From: Faecalibacter sp. LW9
GTDB taxonomy: Bacteria; Bacteroidota; Bacteroidia; Flavobacteriales; Weeksellaceae
Assembly: GCF_034661295.1 (NCBI RefSeq)
Contig: NZ_CP141062.1
Span: forward strand, 3,038,001 to 3,102,000
Reading direction: 5' to 3'
DNA length: 64,000 nucleotides
Of this stretch, positions 50,899 through 59,138 are shown in pieces (position 1 is the first letter of the stretch; every line of letters starts with the position of its first letter). The translations under genes and the position numbers were made by a program. Under the pieces are notes generated by a model. The model ran no database searches. It was given only the letters and a program-made list of their open reading frames with translations, and had not been told where the DNA came from.

Positions 50899-52464
50899 TT
50901 AGAAGTTAAATTGAATGCCTTGTGCCAAAGGTAATTCTGTCGAATAGTTAATGGTATTGGTTTGACGACGCATGTATATTTTCCAAGCATCAGACCCGGA
51001 TTCGCGACCTCCACCCGTTTCTTTTTCTCCACCGAATGCTCCACCGATTTCTGCTCCAGAAGTACCGATATTAACATTGGCAATTCCACAATCTGATCCT
51101 TGGTGGGATAAGAATAATTCGGCTTCACGTAAATTTGTGGTCATGATGGCTGAAGAAAGCCCTTGTTTTACGCCATTTTGAATTTCAATGGCATTTAAGA
51201 CATCACCTGAATATTTAATTAAATATAATATTGGAGCGAACGTTTCCGTTTGTACAATTTCTAAATCATTCGTAACCTCTGCAATCACCGGTTTTACATA
51301 GCATCCACTTGCATATTCTTCGGTTTCTAAAACACCACCTTCCACAATGATATTGCCCCCCTGATCTTTAATTTTTTCTAAAGCCATTAAATAATTTCTT
51401 ACAGCATCTTGATCGATTAGTGGTCCGATATGATTTGATGCGTCTAATGGATTTCCAATTTTTAATTGTCCATACGCATTTACTAAACCTTCTTTCACTT
51501 GATCATAAACTGATTCGTGAACAATTAATCGACGAGTTGTTGTACAACGTTGACCAGCAGTACCGACAGCTCCAAAAACAGCACCTGTTAAAGTAATTTT
51601 CAAATCTGCATCTGGTGTAACGATAATGGCGTTGTTTCCTCCTAATTCTAATAAAGTTTTTCCTAATCGACGGGCTACAACTTCGTTGACTTCACGTCCC
51701 ATTCGCGTAGAACCTGTCGCAGAAATTAACGGAACTCTTTCGTCTTCTGCTAACCATTCCCCTACCTCTCTTCCGCCTGATACTACATTTGAAATTCCTT
51801 CCGGTAAATTATTTGCTTTTAAAACTTCTGCTAAAATATTTTGACAAGCAATAGCACATAAAGGTGTTTTTTCACTTGGTTTCCACACCATTACATCTCC
51901 ACATACCAATGCTAAGCAAGTATTCCATGACCAAACGGCTACGGGGAAATTAAACGCAGTAATTACACCTACAATTCCAAGTGGATGATATTGTTCGTAC
52001 ATGCGGTGTGAAGGACGCTCTGAATGAATGGTTAAACCATATAATTGACGTGATAATCCTACAGCAAAATCACAGATATCGATCATTTCTTGTACTTCAC
52101 CATATCCTTCCTGTAAGGATTTTCCCATCTCGTAAGAAACTAATTTTCCTAAGTCTTCTTTATATTGACGTAATTTCTCTCCCAATTGTCTTACAATTTC
52201 TCCACGTTTAGGAGCTGGAATTAAACGCCATTCTTTAAATGCTTGTTCAGCTTTTGTAATTACTTTTTCATACTCTTCACGAGTCGTAGAAGAAACTTCC
52301 CCGATTACTTTTCCATCGACTGGCGAATATGAAGTGATATATTCCCCGTTTCCAAACCATTCTTGGCCTGTTGATGTTCCTAAATTTTTATCTAATAATC
52401 CAAGGGTCTTTTTCTCGTTTACTAACATATTTTCAATTAATTTGTGGTTTGAAATGTTCGACAA
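50899..52464 (-). CDS. amaB: Aminoadipate-semialdehyde dehydrogenase (ALDH7 type)
   Basis: The 521-residue protein has the aldehyde dehydrogenase layout: nucleophile Cys307 in GQRCTT, general base Glu283 in LELGG, and the NAD fold near GSTRMGREV. Its ALDH7 character is seen in ITAFNFPVAVWSWN and the FGGEKETGGGRESGSDAWK end. It oxidises 2-aminoadipate semialdehyde (in equilibrium with piperideine carboxylate) to 2-aminoadipate. It is the first gene of the two-gene operon with lat and is divergent from the acyl-CoA dehydrogenase gene. Confidence 0.88.
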   Translation of the reverse strand: MSNISNHKLIENMLVNEKKTLGLLDKNLGTSTGQEWFGNGEYITSYSPVDGKVIGEVSSTTREEYEKVITKAEQAFKEWRLIPAPKRGEIVRQLGEKLRQYKEDLGKLVSYEMGKSLQEGYGEVQEMIDICDFAVGLSRQLYGLTIHSERPSHRMYEQYHPLGIVGVITAFNFPVAVWSWNTCLALVCGDVMVWKPSEKTPLCAIACQNILAEVLKANNLPEGISNVVSGGREVGEWLAEDERVPLISATGSTRMGREVNEVVARRLGKTLLELGGNNAIIVTPDADLKITLTGAVFGAVGTAGQRCTTTRRLIVHESVYDQVKEGLVNAYGQLKIGNPLDASNHIGPLIDQDAVRNYLMALEKIKDQGGNIIVEGGVLETEEYASGCYVKPVIAEVTNDLEIVQTETFAPILYLIKYSGDVLNAIEIQNGVKQGLSSAIMTTNLREAELFLSHQGSDCGIANVNIGTSGAEIGGAFGGEKETGGGRESGSDAWKIYMRRQTNTINYSTELPLAQGIQFNF

Positions 52465-52568
52465 TTTAATTAAAAGTTAGAAAAAATAAAATATTTTATA
52501 AATTTTATTCAGAAAACTTTTAGTTTTTCTGAATATTATTTAGTTTTATACAAATATCACTGCATAAA

Positions 52569-53735
52569 ATGAATAACACAACTGATTACTTTAAAATAGA
52601 CGATCTATTATCTGAAGAGCATTTAATCATTCGTCAATCGGTACGAGATTTTGTAGACAAAGAAATTAAACCTATTATCGATGAGTGTGCGCACGAACAT
52701 AAAGATGTTCCCGATTTAATGAAAAAACTAGGTGCGATTGGCGCACTTGGACCATATATCCCAGAAGAATATGGAGGAGCAGGCCTTGATCAAATGTCTT
52801 ATGGTATCATCATGCAAGAATTGGAACGAGGAGATTCTGCAGTTCGTTCTGCTGCTTCGGTACAATCTTCTTTAGTGATGTATCCTATTTTCACATATGG
52901 ATCAGAAGAACAAAAGCAAAAATTTTTACCCCTATTAGCTTCTGGAGAATTTATTGGTTCTTTTGGATTAACCGAGCCGAATCATGGTTCGAACCCAGGG
53001 GGAATGGAAACACGATTAACTAAGGAAGGTGAGCATTACCGTTTAAATGGTGCTAAAATGTGGATTACCAATGCTCCTGTATGTGACATTGCTGTTGTAT
53101 GGGCAAAAGATGATGAAGGAAAAATTCGTGGAGTAATTGTAGAACGTGCAATGGAGGGATTATCTACTCCAGAAACAATGAATAAATGGTCGTTGCGTGC
53201 CTCTAAAACAGGAGAATTAGTCTTTGATAATATTTTAATCAAAGAAGAAAATATTTTACCAGGTGTACAGAGTTTACGTGGCCCATTATCATGTTTAAAT
53301 TCAGCTCGATACGGTATATCATGGGGTGTAGTTGGAGCAGCCATTGATTGTTATGAAACGGCTTTAAAATACAGTTTAGAGCGTACACAATTTGGCAAAC
53401 CAATTGCTTCTTATCAATTACAGCAAAAAAAATTAGCCGAATTTATAACGGAGATTACAAAAGCACAATTGATGGTCTGGCGTTTAGGAATGCTTAAAAA
53501 TGAAAACAAAGCTACACCCGAACAAATATCGATGGCGAAACGTAATAATGTCCGAATGGTCATTGATATTGCACGAGAATCGCGTCAAATTATTGGTGCA
53601 ATGGGTATTATTGGAGATTTCCCAAACATGCGACATGCTGCTAATTTAGAGTCAGTCATTACTTATGAAGGGACACATGATGTGCATCTGCTAATCACTG
53701 GAGCTGACATCACGGGCATCAATGCATTTGTTTAG
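52569..53735 (+). CDS. gcdH: Acyl-CoA dehydrogenase, glutaryl-CoA dehydrogenase type
   Basis: The 388-residue FAD enzyme has FGLTEPNHGSNPGGMETR (about 136-153) and MWITNAPVCDIAVVWAKDD, typical of glutaryl-CoA dehydrogenase. The catalytic base is Glu367 in YEGTHDVHLL. It oxidises and decarboxylates glutaryl-CoA to crotonyl-CoA. Together with the divergent lat and semialdehyde dehydrogenase genes it forms a lysine breakdown route through aminoadipate, although the steps from aminoadipate to glutaryl-CoA are not in the window. Confidence 0.9.
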   Translation: MNNTTDYFKIDDLLSEEHLIIRQSVRDFVDKEIKPIIDECAHEHKDVPDLMKKLGAIGALGPYIPEEYGGAGLDQMSYGIIMQELERGDSAVRSAASVQSSLVMYPIFTYGSEEQKQKFLPLLASGEFIGSFGLTEPNHGSNPGGMETRLTKEGEHYRLNGAKMWITNAPVCDIAVVWAKDDEGKIRGVIVERAMEGLSTPETMNKWSLRASKTGELVFDNILIKEENILPGVQSLRGPLSCLNSARYGISWGVVGAAIDCYETALKYSLERTQFGKPIASYQLQQKKLAEFITEITKAQLMVWRLGMLKNENKATPEQISMAKRNNVRMVIDIARESRQIIGAMGIIGDFPNMRHAANLESVITYEGTHDVHLLITGADITGINAFV

Positions 53736-53767
53736 TAGAATTTAATTTGATAAAATCCGCATAAAGT

Positions 53768-53802
53768 TATAGGTTTACATGAATAGAAATGTAAACCTAT
53801 TT
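53768..53802 (+). terminator. Terminator between gcdH and the PNGase gene
   Basis: ATAGGTTTACAT pairs with ATGTAAACCTAT around an eight-base loop; TTTTGATTTT follows. The PNGase start codon is only about 8 bases downstream, so both terminator and ribosome-binding region overlap. Confidence 0.75.
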
Positions 53803-53809
53803 TGATTTT

Positions 53810-55492
53810 ATGAAGCCGATATTTTCATTTTTTATTTTCTTAATCGTACACTTGCCCTTAATTGCACAAGAAACTTATCAAATTACCTATGAAAAACTAA
53901 GTAATCATAAAAAAGTAACCGATTCAAATCCAATCCGTGTTATTGCTAATGCGGAAGAAACAGTCATCGGTACTGAAAATTCATTTGTTTCTGATCGTTT
54001 CTATCCCAATGAAATTCATTATTATCACGGTCAAGAACCTGAATTGATTTATTCCATTATGGAATTAGAAGAGAATCGAGTGCTAAAAACGGTTGATTCA
54101 ATAGGATTTCAAAAAATAGTATTTAAAAAATTAAATCAAACCAAACGAATTTTAGGTCTACGCGCAAAACATGCTCAAATCATTATTAATTCGAATACTA
54201 TTGACTTGTGGTATGTCGATCATTTAGGAATACATGCTTCACCTGTACCTTTAGGATTAAAATTAGGATTTGTTTTAGAATATACGCGTAATAATAATTA
54301 TACCATACGCGCTTCAAAAATTGAGTATCTTAATCAAGTACAACCCTCCGGATTCTACCAAAAACATTTGGCTTTAGATCCTTTAGACCCACTTACTTAT
54401 TCCCATTTGGTTTGGAAAAATAAATTCAAAACAATTCCACTCTTAGCCCGACAACAAATACATTATGACCCGCAATCCAATGTTGCTTCTAATAACGATT
54501 CTATCTTTCGATATGCCCATGGAACAGTAGTTGTTCGCAAAGTGAAAATGCCCTATATCGATCACGGTTCACAATTGTTTTTGGATGTTACGCAAGTTTC
54601 AAATGGAGATGCCTATGACCGAACAGGCTCGGTGTTTATTATTCCTCAACGCTCAAAAACCAATTTAAAAGATGCGCTTGAGAAGGGATTGAATATTTTA
54701 CCCGTCTATGAAAATGGAAATGGAAAAAAATACCAAGGTGTCGTTTTAACGAAAGATTACGAACCTGTAATTGAATTGATGCGGTTTTTCACCCCCTTTG
54801 GTATTGGTCAATTTAATCACGTTCAGTTGAAAGATAAAACATGGCATCTCGAAAATCCATACCGCCAAGATATCTCAGAGTTTCGAGATTTATTATCGGA
54901 CCAAGAGGTATATATTGGATTCTTTATTGGAAATTATGACCAAGGCGGCCATATGATCGATGCTAATTTAACCATCCATAATTCCGAAAAGCAATTGTTT
55001 TCAAATGGTAAATCCTTAGCTTTATTTAACACCTTAAATGTGATGGAAATGGCTGGACAAGAATATCCAACCCTGTTCAATTCTGATCGTGGAATTCACC
55101 TTGAATTTGAGTTAAAAGAAGATTGGAAAAATGCCAAATTACGATTAATTACTACTGGTCATGGGGGTTGGGGAAATGGAGATGAATTTGTTCCAAAATT
55201 AAATTCGGTGTTTTTCGACGATAAATTGGTCTTTTCATTAACGCCATGGCGTCAAGATTGTGGATCCTATCGTTTATATAATCCTGCCTCAGGAAATTTT
55301 GACAATGGATTATCTTCATCCGATTATTCCCGATCAAATTGGTGTCCAGGTACAGTCACTACGCCCTATTTTATCCAATTAGGGGATTTAAAGGCAGGAA
55401 AACACACGGTACAAGTCAAAATTCCTCAAGGTGAACCCGAAGGAAATAGTTTTAGTTCTTGGGCCTTATCAGGAGTTTTGTTAGGAGAATAA
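53810..55492 (+). CDS. Secreted peptide-N-glycosidase F (PNGF-II-like)
   Basis: The product (560 residues) has a signal peptide to residue 20 (LPLIAQ). The two C-terminal jelly-roll domains of PNGase F follow from about residue 230: GDAYDRTGSVF (266-276), TGHGGWGNGDEFVPK, PWRQDCGSYRLYNP, SRSNWCPGTVTTPY and FSSWALSGVLLGE. The enzyme releases intact N-glycans from glycoproteins. The N-terminal 200 residues are absent from the classical PNGase F and match the larger type with an N-terminal bowl-like domain. It acts outside the cell. Confidence 0.92.
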   Translation: MKPIFSFFIFLIVHLPLIAQETYQITYEKLSNHKKVTDSNPIRVIANAEETVIGTENSFVSDRFYPNEIHYYHGQEPELIYSIMELEENRVLKTVDSIGFQKIVFKKLNQTKRILGLRAKHAQIIINSNTIDLWYVDHLGIHASPVPLGLKLGFVLEYTRNNNYTIRASKIEYLNQVQPSGFYQKHLALDPLDPLTYSHLVWKNKFKTIPLLARQQIHYDPQSNVASNNDSIFRYAHGTVVVRKVKMPYIDHGSQLFLDVTQVSNGDAYDRTGSVFIIPQRSKTNLKDALEKGLNILPVYENGNGKKYQGVVLTKDYEPVIELMRFFTPFGIGQFNHVQLKDKTWHLENPYRQDISEFRDLLSDQEVYIGFFIGNYDQGGHMIDANLTIHNSEKQLFSNGKSLALFNTLNVMEMAGQEYPTLFNSDRGIHLEFELKEDWKNAKLRLITTGHGGWGNGDEFVPKLNSVFFDDKLVFSLTPWRQDCGSYRLYNPASGNFDNGLSSSDYSRSNWCPGTVTTPYFIQLGDLKAGKHTVQVKIPQGEPEGNSFSSWALSGVLLGE

Positions 55493-55587
55493 TAAAATTC
55501 GGTTAAATCCATGGTTCGAATGGATTTCGTATGAGAATATCAAATATAAATTAGTAAGTTTGTAGACTTTAATTGTAGAAAAAATCG

Positions 55588-56322
55588 ATGGAATATAACA
55601 CGCTACGTTCTAAATTGATCATCCCAGAATATGGTCGACATATCCAACAAATGGTTGATCATTGTTTAACAATCCAAGATGAACAAGAAAGAAACGAATT
55701 CGCTGAGATTATCATTGAAGTGATGGGTGAACTGAATCCGCATTTACGTGATGTTCCAGACTTTCAACATAAATTATGGGATCAATTGTTTATTATGTCT
55801 GACTTTCAGTTGGACGTAAAATCACCTTATCCGATTCCCACTAAAAAAGATACGATCGATAGCAAACCCAATAAAGTGGAATATCCACAATCCATTTACA
55901 AATACCGTTATTACGGAAATAATATTCGTAAAATGATTGATGTGGCTGCCACTTGGGAAGAAGGAGAAAAAAGAGAAGGCTTATTCTTTGCCATTGCCAA
56001 TCACATGAAGAAAAGTTATTTAAAATGGAACAAAGATACGGTGGAAGACAGCGTTATTTTTGATCATTTGTATGAGCTTTCTAATGGTAAGATTGATTTG
56101 AGAGCGGTGGATGATAACTTGGTGCAACCAGACCGTCAGAATAATTATAGCCAACAAAATCAAAGTCGTTCCAATAATTATCAAAATCGTTCGACGAATA
56201 ATCATAACAATCGTCAGAATTACCAAAACAATCAACGATCGAATCATTCGAACAATAACAACAATCGAACAAATAATAACAATAATCGTAACCAAAACGT
56301 TAGAAATAACAACAAAGGTTAA
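55588..56322 (+). CDS. DUF4290-like protein with Asn/Gln-rich tail
   Basis: The first 180 residues form a helical DUF4290 domain (MEYNTLRSKLIIPEYGRHIQ and MKKSYLKWNKDTVEDSVIFDHL). The last 60 residues are low-complexity, almost only Asn, Gln, Arg, Ser and Tyr, and are probably disordered. The gene is 23 bases upstream of murA and the same pair occurs in many Bacteroidota, so a role in envelope or cell wall control is possible. The tail length may vary between strains. Confidence 0.85.
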   Translation: MEYNTLRSKLIIPEYGRHIQQMVDHCLTIQDEQERNEFAEIIIEVMGELNPHLRDVPDFQHKLWDQLFIMSDFQLDVKSPYPIPTKKDTIDSKPNKVEYPQSIYKYRYYGNNIRKMIDVAATWEEGEKREGLFFAIANHMKKSYLKWNKDTVEDSVIFDHLYELSNGKIDLRAVDDNLVQPDRQNNYSQQNQSRSNNYQNRSTNNHNNRQNYQNNQRSNHSNNNNNRTNNNNNRNQNVRNNNKG

Positions 56323-56345
56323 ATAAATATAAGTTATCATTTACA

Positions 56346-57659
56346 ATGGCAACATTTCAAATAAAGGGAGGAAAGAAATTAAGTGGAGAGATTACTCCAC
56401 AAGGTGCTAAGAATGAAGTTTTACAGATTTTATGTGCCGTTTTATTAACAAGTGAACAGGTCCGTGTAAAAAATATTCCTGATATCCGTGACGTCAATCG
56501 TTTGATTGAAATCTTAGGAGATTTAGGGGTAAAAACTCAAAAGAATGGTAAAGGTGATTATACTTTCCAAGCGGACGAGTTACGATTAGATTATTTAAAA
56601 TCAAAAGCATTTAAAAAAGACGGAGCATCATTGCGTGGATCAATCATGTTAATGGGTCCTTTATTGGCTCGTTTTGGTGAAGCTTACATGCCAAAACCAG
56701 GAGGAGATAAAATTGGACGTCGTCGCTTAGATACACACTTTGAAGGATTTTTCGCTTTAGGAGCAAAATACCGTTTTAATCCAGATGAAGATTTCTATGG
56801 TGTAGAAGTGGACGAAAATGGATTACAAGGAGCATACATGTTATTGGATGAGGCTTCTGTTACCGGAACAGCAAACATTATTATGGCTGCCGTTTTAGCG
56901 CATGGTACAACTACCATTTATAATGCGGCATGTGAACCATACATTCAACAATTGTGTAAAATGTTGAATCGTATGGGAGCGAAAATCACAGGAATTGGTT
57001 CTAATTTACTTACAATTGAAGGCGTAAGCGAATTAGGAGGTACTGAACATACTTGTTTACCGGATATGATTGAGATCGGTTCTTGGATTGGTTTAGCTGC
57101 AATGACGAAGTCAGAAATTACCATCAAAAATGTCTCTTGGGATAACTTAGGTATTATTCCAAATGTATTTCAAAAGTTAGGAATTAAATTAGAACGTCGC
57201 GACGATGATATTTACATTCCTGCACAAGAAAATTATGAAATTGAGCGTTTTATCGATGGATCAATTTTAACCATTTCTGATGCCCCTTGGCCAGGTTTTA
57301 CTCCAGATTTATTATCGATTATTTTAGTGATTGCTACCCAAGCCAAAGGAAGTGTTTTAGTTCACCAAAAAATGTTTGAATCGCGATTATTCTTCGTCGA
57401 CAAATTAATTGAAATGGGAGCTCAAATTATTTTATGTGATCCACACCGTGCAACAGTGATTGGATTAAATCATGAAAATCCATTAAAAGGTGCACAATTA
57501 ACCTCTCCAGATATCCGTGCCGGAATGTCTTTATTAATTGCAGCATTATCGGCTAAGGGAACTACCGTGATTCATAACATTGATCAAATCGATCGTGGAT
57601 ATGAAGATATCGATACCCGTTTACGAGCTTTAGGAGCAGATATTATTCGAACAGCATAA
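56346..57659 (+). CDS. murA: UDP-N-acetylglucosamine 1-carboxyvinyltransferase
   Basis: The first step of peptidoglycan precursor synthesis: transfer of enolpyruvate from PEP to UDP-GlcNAc. The 437-residue protein has the early KGGKKLSGEI start, GGDKIGRRRLDTHFEGF (about 119-135) and the late GMSLLIAALSAKGTTVI segment. In the GGDKIG loop the position normally held by Cys115 is Asp121, which is known from other bacteria to block fosfomycin. It is followed by a DedA gene ten bases later. Confidence 0.96.
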   Translation: MATFQIKGGKKLSGEITPQGAKNEVLQILCAVLLTSEQVRVKNIPDIRDVNRLIEILGDLGVKTQKNGKGDYTFQADELRLDYLKSKAFKKDGASLRGSIMLMGPLLARFGEAYMPKPGGDKIGRRRLDTHFEGFFALGAKYRFNPDEDFYGVEVDENGLQGAYMLLDEASVTGTANIIMAAVLAHGTTTIYNAACEPYIQQLCKMLNRMGAKITGIGSNLLTIEGVSELGGTEHTCLPDMIEIGSWIGLAAMTKSEITIKNVSWDNLGIIPNVFQKLGIKLERRDDDIYIPAQENYEIERFIDGSILTISDAPWPGFTPDLLSIILVIATQAKGSVLVHQKMFESRLFFVDKLIEMGAQIILCDPHRATVIGLNHENPLKGAQLTSPDIRAGMSLLIAALSAKGTTVIHNIDQIDRGYEDIDTRLRALGADIIRTA

Positions 57660-57668
57660 TCTATTACC

Positions 57669-58349
57669 ATGCAATCAATCATCGAATTTTTTAGCAATTT
57701 TGTTCAACGTCCAGATAAAGTCATCATGCAGATGATTGAAACCTATGGATATTGGATCTATGCTATATTATTCACTATTATTTTTGCTGAAACAGGATTA
57801 ATCATCATGACATTCTTGATGCCATTTTTACCTGGTGATGCTTTAATATTTTCTATCGGAATGATTGCAGCCAACGATGAGCAAAACCATTTACACATCG
57901 AATTCGTCATTCCGTTGTTAATGTTTGCCGCTATATTAGGTGACAACGTCAATTACTTTGTCGGGAAGAAATTTGGACATTGGATTTTAAACCAAGGAGA
58001 TTCCTTCTTCTTAAAGAAGAAACACTTAGAAAAAGCGACTGACTTTTTTAATGAGAATGGAAAAAAGGCCATTATTATTGCACGTTTTATGCCGGTAGTA
58101 CGTACGATCATTCCCTTTATTTGTGGAACGACAAATCTGAATTACCGTATTTTTTTAACGTACAGTATGATTGGTGCATTTCTTTGGGTAGGTGTCATTT
58201 CATTATTAGGTTATTTCCTCGGGGGATTTGATATTGTTCAACATCATCTGGAAAAATTTATATTCGGAATAATTATCGCAGCGAATTTGCCTTTGATTAC
58301 CCGTTTAATTAAAGCGCAATTCAATAAAAATAAAAAAGATGCTATATGA
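57669..58349 (+). CDS. DedA-family membrane protein
   Basis: The 226-residue protein has about five hydrophobic segments and the DedA features: ETGLIIMTFLMPFLPGDALIF (about 42-62), GDNVNYFVGKKFG (about 92-104), and ARFMPVVRTIIPFICG (about 137-152) with the conserved Arg. DedA proteins move lipid carriers such as undecaprenyl phosphate across the inner membrane, which suits the neighbour murA. It overlaps aroE by four bases. Confidence 0.92.
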   Translation: MQSIIEFFSNFVQRPDKVIMQMIETYGYWIYAILFTIIFAETGLIIMTFLMPFLPGDALIFSIGMIAANDEQNHLHIEFVIPLLMFAAILGDNVNYFVGKKFGHWILNQGDSFFLKKKHLEKATDFFNENGKKAIIIARFMPVVRTIIPFICGTTNLNYRIFLTYSMIGAFLWVGVISLLGYFLGGFDIVQHHLEKFIFGIIIAANLPLITRLIKAQFNKNKKDAI

Positions 58350-59083
58350 AACAATTGGGATTAATCGGGAGAAATATCTCTTACTCTTTTTCCAAGGGTT
58401 ACTTTGCTGAAAAATTTAAAAACGAAAACATCGTAGGTTTCACCTATGATGTTTTTGATTTACAGCAAATCCAAGACGTTGAAAAAGTCTTCGAAATTGA
58501 TCATTTAAGAGGATTTAACGTCACAATTCCATACAAACAAGAGATTATCTCCTATTTGGATGAATTATCACCAGAGGCGAAAGCTATCGGTGCAGTCAAT
58601 ACCGTTCTGATAACGGATGGAAAAAGGATTGGACACAATACAGACTTTTATGGGTTTAAAAATTCCATTACACCCTTATTGCAACCTCATCATTCCAAAG
58701 CCTTAATTTTAGGATTTGGAGGTGCCGCAAAAGCTGTTGTGTATGCTTTAGAACAATTAAAGATCGCATATCGTATTGTTTCAAGAAATCCAGCTGAAAA
58801 TGATTTGGGATATGATGACTTAACGGAAGAAATTATGAACGAGTATTCAGTGATTATTAATTGCTCACCTGTGGGTACATTTCCTCATGTAACACAAGCT
58901 CCACAAATTCCTTACCACTTACTCACTCCAAACCATCTTTTGTATGATTTAATCTATAATCCTGAGGTTACTCAATTCTTACAAAATGGATTAGAACGAG
59001 GGGCTATTATTAAAAACGGATACGAAATGTTGGTTTTACAAGCTGAAAAATCATGGGAAATTTGGAATAAACCCACTTTTTAG
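58346..59083 (+). CDS. aroE: Shikimate dehydrogenase
   Basis: The product (245 residues) reduces 3-dehydroshikimate with NADPH in aromatic amino acid synthesis. Visible motifs are the shikimate-binding start SYSFSKGYF, FNVTIPYKQEII (about 54-65) with the catalytic lysine, GAVNTV, HNTDFYGF, and the NADP fold GFGGAAKAVVYAL (about 115-127). The shorter NADP loop (RNPAEND) is common in Bacteroidota. It is co-transcribed with the DedA gene, sharing the overlap ATGA. Confidence 0.95.
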   Translation: MKQLGLIGRNISYSFSKGYFAEKFKNENIVGFTYDVFDLQQIQDVEKVFEIDHLRGFNVTIPYKQEIISYLDELSPEAKAIGAVNTVLITDGKRIGHNTDFYGFKNSITPLLQPHHSKALILGFGGAAKAVVYALEQLKIAYRIVSRNPAENDLGYDDLTEEIMNEYSVIINCSPVGTFPHVTQAPQIPYHLLTPNHLLYDLIYNPEVTQFLQNGLERGAIIKNGYEMLVLQAEKSWEIWNKPTF

Positions 59084-59138
59084 TCTTGATTTTATAGATT
59101 AGATTCATTAGATTTGTTAGGAACTAAACTTTCTATAT

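Noticed and set aside
56081-56340. Minus-strand frames opposite the Asn-rich tail of the DUF4290 protein
   Set aside because: They are mirror images of AAT/AAC repeats and give Ile/Val-rich nonsense.
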